A stretch of DNA of 64,000 nucleotides from NCBI GenBank assembly GCA_014529385.2, contig CM043942.1, positions 50,296,774-50,360,773 on the forward strand. Reading direction: 5' to 3'. The translations under genes and the position numbers were made by a program. Shown piece after piece: positions 57,577 through 64,000 of the stretch. This DNA is from Adiantum capillus-veneris (lineage: Eukaryota; Streptophyta; Polypodiopsida; Polypodiales; Pteridaceae). The first letter of the stretch is position 1. The number at the start of each line of letters is the position of its first letter. The notes below the pieces were generated by a model. The model did not search any database and had not been told where the DNA came from. It saw nothing but the letters and a program-made list of their open reading frames with translations.

Positions 57577-57622
57577 GATCTAGAATCAAATACAAATATG
57601 CACACATAGATACACAAAACAT

Positions 57623-57696
<74 letters not shown>

Positions 57697-57707
57697 TCTT
57701 CTTCTTC

Positions 57708-57743
<36 letters not shown>

Positions 57744-57763
57744 ATTGCTTGTAAAGCAACACA

Positions 57764-57806
<43 letters not shown>
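57538..57806. repeat. compound CT/CA/GT microsatellite leader with foldback potential
   Basis: In order: (CT)n 57,538-57,573, (CT)n 57,622-57,648, (CA)n to 57,694, a TTC-rich loop, (TG)n 57,711-57,740, and (CT)n 57,770-57,805. The CA and TG tracts are complementary and separated by only about 17 bases, so transcripts could form a stem of about 30 bp just before the Rep reading frame. Confidence 0.9.
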
Positions 57807-57808
<2 letters not shown>

Positions 57809-57885
57809 TGTCTACTCCTCAATTCCTCTCTCTATCTATCAATTATATGCAAAACAACAAACACTACTCTCTTCCTCTCTCTATA

Positions 57886-58926
57886 ATGGAAAATCCTACT
57901 GGTTTCAATATTCCAAAAGAGATAGACATTGACATGCTATTTATGCAAACACATCCTCTTAATCAACAATTGTTTCTAGCACTCCATAGTGTATCGCAAA
58001 TAAACTTAAGCTTTGAGTCATTTAGACTTATAATGCAACAATGCTTGTTTGAGAACCACTTAACAAATTCTATCACACACTCTTCAGCTTCATTCTTCTT
58101 TGGATCACAGCTAGAGTCATTCAGCGAAAGAGCTATACAATTGTATGCTTTATACGATACTTGTAAAACATCGATGAGTCTCACAATGGAAGTCATCAAT
58201 ATTTTCGCTCACAAATTCGAAAAAACACTTACCATAATCCTTTACAATGCTACAAGTGGACACAACAAAAAACAAGTAGTTGGAAAATCAATTGAGCAGT
58301 TCAAAAAAGGACTTCTAATTATAGATGGATCTATTATCGGCTTCATATATTATGCTTTCACGACTTCACAATCACGTCGTAAACTTGTCTATTGGACAAT
58401 TGAAGAGTGTGATTTATTAACCCACTTATGGAGAGAGAACATGCACAAACCAGCTACTCAAATCGCAGATCTATTTATTGAAAAGCAACCACTTTGTGTC
58501 CATACACACTCTGCAATTACAACAAAATTGAAGCGACTAAGGTATATAAAGCTCACAGAGACTGCCTCATTGCAGCAACATCCTTCCATTCATTCACAAC
58601 AAAAAAACAAGATTGTAAACAAATTCCTAAAGAGGCTTAATGACATACCTACATATCCATGCGAAAAGTGTGGCCGGTTGTTTTTTCACTCGCAAGTCAT
58701 GCATTTCACTCCTCCACTGTGCTTACATACTGGAGGTGGAAAACGAAAAAGATGCTCCTCTCTATTCTGTTGTCGTGCATGCAAACGCAAATCAAACAGG
58801 TTTATGCTGCTGTTTGAGAGCTTGCATACATTGGGCTTTAACGACCCTCTACCGCCAGTCCTGCAACAACTGAACAATGTCAAAGCATGCTTGGTCTCCA
58901 TCCGCATACCGTTCGCAAAGATTTGA
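57886..58926 (+). pseudogene. Helentron Rep protein, N-terminal part
   Basis: An open frame of 347 codons runs from the ATG MENPTGFNIPKEI to a TGA after VSIRIPFAKI. A Myb/SANT-like segment (VYWTIEECDLLTHLW through KLKRLRYIKL) lies in the middle. Near the end is a zinc-binding cluster, CEKCGRLFFHSQVMH, C.HTGGGKRKRC and CCRACKRK, followed by LPPVLQQLNNVKACL. That layout is the zinc-finger block found before the Rep domain in many Helitron proteins. Upstream codons of the same frame run through the microsatellite and are unlikely to be translated. Confidence 0.75.
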
Positions 58927-59243
58927 GAACTAACTTATGATGGCCAATATGGTTTGCGAGGCAATGTCATGAATGTCCTTGAAAATATAAAAAAAACACA
59001 ACAAGTTCTTCCTTGATTTATCCAAGATGAGGCTTCAGTCTTGATAGGGCTCAAACGGAAGCTTGAGTACACACATTCCTACTTATCTGGCCTTGTTAGA
59101 CCATTGCTGACACTAAAGGCCACACACCTCTTCTTCATACCTCTTTGTACAAGAAGGAAAACATAACCATAAATGATAAATGGCTTGCACACTTTTAAGA
59201 AATCTCACACTCATCACTTTCCCTAGACACAAACACATACGAG
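58927..59243 (+). pseudogene. Helentron Rep linker, multiply broken
   Basis: Frames alternate, but the segments YGLRGNVMNVLENIKKTQQV, FIQDEASVLIGLKRKLEY and SYLSGLVRP are readable. They correspond to the conserved block that follows the zinc fingers in Helitron proteins. At least two stops and one frameshift lie here. Confidence 0.7.
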
Positions 59244-60330
59244 ATGGAGAACGAGGAAGCTATTGACACTGATGTGCTCCTGCACAACATCACTACTGCT
59301 GAGCAAGTTGTTGATTACAACAATAAAATTTTGTATGTCGCACCATTAGAGGGGAACAATCCACTTGGTTTATTTGCTGATGTGTTCTATGAGGAGCTCA
59401 GTTTTCCCACGATCTACTTTGGAGAGCCTAGAAAATACCACCAATACGTATCTAAAAATTACCAAACAGTAGCCAAATGGGAGCTTATGCACAAAGATAG
59501 ACGTTTTGCCCTCAACATCGAAAACTTATTTTTCAAATCAGTGAAAATCATGACGCAAAAAATACTATCCTCCATTTGGATATGCCTACGCAAAGCAAAA
59601 CTTGAGGGAGGATCCTTGTTTGCTGGACATGTTTGTCAGGACACAAACATAGAAAAGTAGTCTCGTCACAACTAGGATACAGAGACTTCGAAGCGCTTCG
59701 TACCTTGCCAAATTACAAAGAAAAATATAAAAAAAATGTTTTCGGCATGATTTGACAACTAGGGCCACCAATTTTCTTTGTGACATTTTCTTCAGCTAAA
59801 AAACGTTGGAAAAAACTTGTTGATGCCTTGGAACAAATAGTGACGCTTAAACAAGATAGCGATGAAAGCGATAGCTCCTTCCGTAGACGTTTGGTGCGAG
59901 CAGATCCAATAACAACAGCTCACTTCTACCTTAACCGCTTCACAGCCATGAAAAGAACACTAAACGATAGCAAATTATGCGGAAAACTTCTTGATTATTT
60001 CTTCGTGATAGAGTTTCAAAGTCGTGGCCACGCCAGCATGATCATGGTCTTTTATGGGTTGAACAAGCTCCTATATTTGAACATGACACAGATGATGCTA
60101 TTGTGGCATTCGTAGACAGGTACATAAGTATATATGGCTCCAAGTTTCCATCAGACCTTTATGAAATACAAACGCACCATCATAGAAAAACTTGCCTCAA
60201 GAAAGGCAAATCCTGTTGTTTTGCCTTCCCAAGGTTCCCCATGCCATTCAAAATCATTCTCAGACCGACTAGCAATGACTAGACAACCAGATGAGAAGCA
60301 AGAAAACTTTTAAATGCATTCAGAATAGCC
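59244..60330 (+). pseudogene. Helentron Rep (Helitron-like N) domain
   Basis: 59,244-59,660 carries FADVFYEELSFPTIYFGEPR, a signature of the Helitron_like_N domain. After stops, 59,755-60,050 gives FFVTFSSAKKRWKKLVDALE, LVRADPITTAHFYLNRFTAM and LDYFFVIEFQSRGHA. A one-base shift near 60,034 falls directly within the HUH metal-binding motif: one side reads FQSRGHA, the other HDHGLLWVEQAP. The frame then continues with FVDRYIS and the cysteine-rich THHHRKTCLKKGKSCCFAFP. The protein nicks and joins DNA ends in rolling-circle transposition. This copy is inactive because of the shift. Confidence 0.85.
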
Positions 60331-61094
60331 TCGATACACTTCCCACTGAAACTAGCATTTCTTTTGAGGAATGGTTACAAAGCGTGCATTTGACATTCGA
60401 AGAATATACTTTGGCAATAACAAACTCACTATCTGCAGCAACAATCTTCTTGAAATGAAACATGAAGGACATTTATACAAACAATTTCAACCCCACAATT
60501 GCAACACTATGGGATGCAAACACTGATATTCAATTCGTCTTGAACGCACATGGTGCAGCAAGTTATTGCACATCATACATGACAAAAATCGACAACACAT
60601 TGATAGCAGCAATAAAATCTCAATTTGATATTTGTGTGGCCAACAACGCAACAACAATTGAGCGGCTACGTAAGGTCGGCAACACTATTCTCAACACACA
60701 ACAAATTAGTGCACAACAAGCATCTTACATAGCGCTATCGTTACCACTCCATACTACAACTCGTGACTTTGTTTACATAAGTTCTAACCCTCCTGATCAA
60801 TGTGCATTAGTTCTCAAAAGAAAAGCATCTCTACAAAAACTACACTCATCTGACACAAACATATTCTTCCAAAACATTATTGATAAATATGCTGAAAGAC
60901 CACAAAGTCTCCATCATCTATGCTTGGCTGAATATGCATCAACAATTAAACAAGACGGAACGACTTACAAACCATTGGGCAAAGCTAAGATCATAAGATT
61001 CATGAAATATAACATCCTTAAAAACCCAAAAGACCACTATAGAGAACAATGCTTGTTATACCTTCCTTGGACAATAACGAAGACCAACATTTGA
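60331..61094 (+). pseudogene. Helentron Rep C-terminal part with paired tyrosines
   Basis: The frame 60,462-61,094 (210 codons) contains NNFNPTIATLWDANTDIQFV followed by ASYCTSYMTKID. The two tyrosines three residues apart match the double-tyrosine catalytic motif of Helitron Rep. The rest (NTILNTQQISAQQASYIALS) matches the conserved EVSAQEAAY-type segment linking Rep to helicase. A short stop-containing gap precedes the ATG at 60,462. Confidence 0.8.
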
Positions 61095-61975
61095 CAGAAT
61101 CTTGTACATGGAGTGATGTATATAATGAACATATACAAGCCATAAAATCAAATGAGCTCAAGTTCAATAAAGACCCAAGCCCAATAGAAAAAAACCAAAT
61201 GTATTACATTTCCTCCCCGACCACAACTAGTACAACCAACAATGACTCACATGCCTCGCATGATGCAAACATTTTTAATGACCTGCACATTAATATGCAC
61301 TCTAAAAATACTTTCCACTTGCAACATTTCAAGTACACCTCCATGAAAAATGATGACTTCCATGCAGGCATTGACAAATTAAATGACCAACAACGACACA
61401 TATTTGACGACATAATGTTGAAAAAACGAATTCAACCCAATAAACAAATACACCTCTTTCTCATAGGAGGTGCAAGAACAGGAAAAAAATTCACATTACT
61501 ATTGTTAGTGGAAGCATTGCAACGATTTTACAACCATAGAATCGCACCAAGTCCAGAATCTCCAAAAGCATTGCTAATGACATACACAGGAAAGGCAACT
61601 TTTAATATTGGTGGCACCACAATCCACTTAGCACTTTACTTGCCTCTAATTACTTCTACACAAACAAGATTGAGTGCTGAAAAGTTGAATGCGCTTTCTC
61701 TCCTTTATAAAGACTTGAGACTTGTAGTTTTTGATGAGGTCTCCTTGATAGGTTCAAGAGTATTCTCCATGACTGACTCTTGTTTGCAAGCAATCAAGCG
61801 CAATCACGATAAATCGTTAGGTGGGTTGGATGTCGTTCTTTGTGGTGATCTGTGTCAGGCAAGCTCTATTAAGGATACTCTCGCAAAAACATACGCTTTT
61901 AGAAGCAATTTTCCCATCATATTGGCACACTCATCCACAATGCTACGAACTTACACTAACAATGCGACAAAATGA
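61049..61975 (+). pseudogene. Helentron PIF1-family helicase, N-terminal half
   Basis: 308 codons. After a linker come LNDQQRHIFDDIM, the Walker A region IGGARTGKKFTLL, KALLMTYTGKATFNIGGTTIH, the Walker B region LVVFDEVSLIG and LGGLDVVLCGDLCQASSI. These are PIF1 motifs I to III. Walker A departs from GGAGTGKS (R and K substituted), so ATP binding is doubtful. The frame runs out after CQASSIKD and the homology moves to the overlapping frame. Confidence 0.88.
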
Positions 61976-62420
61976 TCGAACATTCATAGATATTCTTAAT
62001 AGACTTCGAATTGCACAACATACTTCTAAGGACTTGGAATATCTTAACAACAACTACTATAGACCTGTTCCAACCAACCGTCAAGTTTCTCATCTGTTTT
62101 ACTCCAACAAAGAAAAGGACGCTCATAATATTGCCATTTTCAATCAAATGGAGGGAACGCCTCAAACTTTCATCGCTATTGACAAAAGAAATAACTCATG
62201 CAACAAAACAATTAGCATTCCTGCAGATCCCAAATCCATTAGAGGATTGCATTCCACACTCAACCTAAAAGCAGGCATTGTTGTCGAGTTATGCGCAGAG
62301 AACTTGGATATTCTTGATGGATTGGTTAATGGAGCAGAAGGGGAGTACAAAAACAAGCAAAAAAACAATAATTTAGGTTCATTTCTCCAACTCTCTCATT
62401 GGAAAGAGAAAACGCTATGA
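61821..62420 (+). pseudogene. Helentron helicase, middle part (shifted frame)
   Basis: Homology enters this frame near 61,940: LTLTMRQNDRTFIDILNRLR, LEYLNNNYYRP, HLFYSNKEKDAHNIAIFN and LNLKAGIVVELCAENLDILDGLVNGAEG. The last segment is PIF1 helicase motif V-like (LK.G..V.L..N.....GL.NG..G). A stop at 62,420 ends it. Confidence 0.85.
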
Positions 62421-62430
62421 AAATCAAGCA

Positions 62431-63440
62431 TTGTATTCATCGACCATTAACAAAGAATGGACCCCAGTAGAACGAGTCGTTCGTGAATTCCAAGTCGGGA
62501 AAAGCTTGAACATCATCTCCAGATACCAATTCCCATTGCAACCAGCTAGTGCTCGAACAATTCATCGCTCCCAGGGTCTTATATTGCAAACACTAACCTT
62601 CAATCCTGAACACATAAGAACACATGGTCTCACATACACAGCATTGTCATGCGTCCGAGACCCAACTAATCTTTACCTGCTCAAAAGAATACAACCTTCC
62701 CATATCAAGGTCTACCAACCTGTACTAAAAGAACTAGATCGCCTAAAAGCACAAGCTAAATGGATCTCCACTCAAAAGTCATTAAAAGCTTACTCAAACA
62801 CACATATTATAATTCAATCTCTCAACATTGTGTCCTTCAATAAACACATAAGAAAGATTACAACAAATTCCATCCTCATGACATCGCATGTACTTTGTTT
62901 GCAAGAGACAAGACTAAAAAAAAAAATACCACATCCAATACCAGGCTTTCTACAACACCAATTTAATGCAAAGCTGGGTGTTTCAGTTCTCCAACAAGAA
63001 ACACTAATCCACTTTGACCATGGGAATATTTCTCGTCCGGGAATTGAGATGTTGCATACAAAAATCAAGTTCACAAACAACAAAATCATCAAAATAGTTT
63101 CCCTTTAAAATTCACCTTCAACAAGGCTAACAAATTTAATAGACGTATTAAAAACATTGCTTCAACAACACACTATGGAAATTCCAATCATTATCTTGGG
63201 TGACTTCAACATTGACATTAAAGTTCCTAATACTTCCTAATATCAGCTTTCCTCTTTCCTAAACAAATATAACATCCGACAATTGGTAAAAGATGTTACA
63301 ACTATGTACGGATCTTCTTTGGACCATATTTGGGCGAGCTCTGCAATCTTCGAATACGAATCAGGATCCAGCTACATGTACTGGACCGATCACTCCGCGA
63401 CATACATTATGCTACCTTCTGACCACCTTTGACATAGCCA
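62431..63440 (+). pseudogene. Helentron helicase C terminus fused to AP-type endonuclease
   Basis: One frame with only two TAA stops (63,106-63,108 and 63,238-63,240). It begins with PIF1 motif VI (PASARTIHRSQGLILQTLTF, LTYTALSCVRDPTNLYLL). It then enters an exonuclease-endonuclease-phosphatase domain with SFNKHI, VLCLQETRL (metal-binding Glu), IILGDFNIDI (Asp/Asn), TTMYGSSLDHIWAS and YWTDHSATYIMLP (terminal DH). All catalytic landmarks of the endonuclease are still visible. This fusion distinguishes Helentrons from canonical Helitrons. Confidence 0.9.
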
Positions 63441-63730
63441 CTCCCCATTTATTCATCATGTTGCAGGCCTCTGTGATCTCTCACCTTGTTTTTGAAGGCT
63501 ACCATTTACAACATATATTAAAATTATTATTGAATACCTTGAAATTTGAAAGGCGTGTGCCCGTCTAAAAAATCAACCCTAGGCAATAATGGCTCTTATA
63601 TGATCAAAATAAGAACATACTTTATTGCATGGACTCTTCTATTATTCCTCCAAAACTATTCCCTTAACTACGCAAAACTCCCAATGTTTTTTTACTCTTG
63701 TACAAGCCCTTAAAAAAAAAAAAAAGCAGA

Positions 63731-63746
63731 ACTCACAATTGTGAGT
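63731..63746. repeat. 16-bp perfect palindrome, candidate Helentron 3' hairpin
   Basis: ACTCACAATTGTGAGT follows an A-run (A15 near 63,712-63,725) about 290 bp after the endonuclease stop. Rolling-circle elements often end close to a short palindrome. Assignment to this element is by position only. Confidence 0.35.
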
Positions 63747-64000
63747 GCATTATATTGATCATCCCTAAAAATTACAAGGTCTTGCCATGCTCGTGTTGAG
63801 CCATGACATCATCCAGGGACCACAGTTACATCGGCTATATGGGTAGCCACCCCTTAAGAACCGCTCCCTATCCTTGATACACAAGGTCAATTACCATGTC
63901 CTTCTGAGATCTTCTATTTTTACCATTGGCCAAGGTTTTCCCCCTTCCTAGGCATTCCATTTGCTGACAACAAGGCACCAATAGTCCTTGACCAATCCTC
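63747..64000. other. window end, no gene seen
   Basis: Short non-coding stretch with no recognisable domain or repeat. Confidence 0.5.

Larger units (their letters stand above)
55437..63746 (+). mobile_element. Helentron/Helitron2-type rolling-circle transposon, decayed
   Basis: On the plus strand an intron-containing OB-fold gene is followed by a Rep/helicase protein carrying a C-terminal AP-type endonuclease. Rep landmarks, PIF1-family helicase motifs and the endonuclease all lie in the expected order over about 5.6 kb. The fused endonuclease is the diagnostic character of Helentrons; canonical plant Helitrons lack it. Frameshifts and stops occur in most parts. Exact termini were not found. 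A 16-bp palindrome at 63,731 is a candidate 3' structure. Confidence 0.88.

Overview
The window is nuclear DNA of a land plant with a large, repeat-dominated genome. The evidence is Ty3/gypsy, copia-like and LINE elements of plant type, LTR elements primed by initiator tRNA-Met, a pentatricopeptide-repeat (PPR) fragment, and an exon resembling plant BTB/POZ proteins of the At4g08455 type. There are no operons, ribosome-binding sites or bacterial gene arrangement. The sparse gene content, nested transposons and abundant CT/CA microsatellites would suit a fern, lycophyte or gymnosperm, but the sequence alone does not fix the taxon.

Layout: 1-10.7 kb is degenerate, AT-rich intergenic DNA with old repeat fragments. 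10,755-16,375 is a minus-strand Ty3/gypsy chromovirus with very short LTRs and a 5-bp target duplication; a paralogous empty site lies at about 21.06 kb. 16.4-24.8 kb holds compound microsatellites, the end of a second Ty3 element (about 18.3 kb) and no gene. 24.9-26.8 kb is an AT-rich tandem satellite of about 150-bp units. It abuts an LTR on the minus strand (27.1-27.6 kb) that has a sister copy in opposite orientation at 29.2-29.7 kb. 30.2-31.1 kb is a Mutator/FAR1-like relic. A near-perfect hairpin at 31,975-32,112 lies just upstream of the BTB/POZ exon (about 32.2-32.8 kb). 33.7-36.4 kb is a copia-like relic and a collapsed LTR element, one LTR of which carries a hAT-like MITE.

38.6-50.9 kb is a plus-strand LINE split inside its reverse transcriptase by an 8.9-kb LTR element (39,509-48,452). 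That element has near-identical LTRs, a 5-bp target duplication and a single uninterrupted 1,718-codon gag-protease ORF, but no reverse transcriptase, RNase H or integrase. It looks like a young non-autonomous element that must be mobilised in trans. 51.1-55.2 kb holds a MITE, a broken PPR gene fragment, palindromic repeats and tandem duplications.

55.4-63.7 kb is the most distinctive part: a decayed rolling-circle transposon of the Helentron/Helitron2 type. It carries an intron-containing OB-fold (RPA-like) gene, then a Rep / PIF1-helicase protein fused at its C terminus to an AP-type endonuclease. Frameshifts and stops run throughout it. Apart from the BTB exon, and possibly the gag ORF, nothing here looks like an intact host gene.
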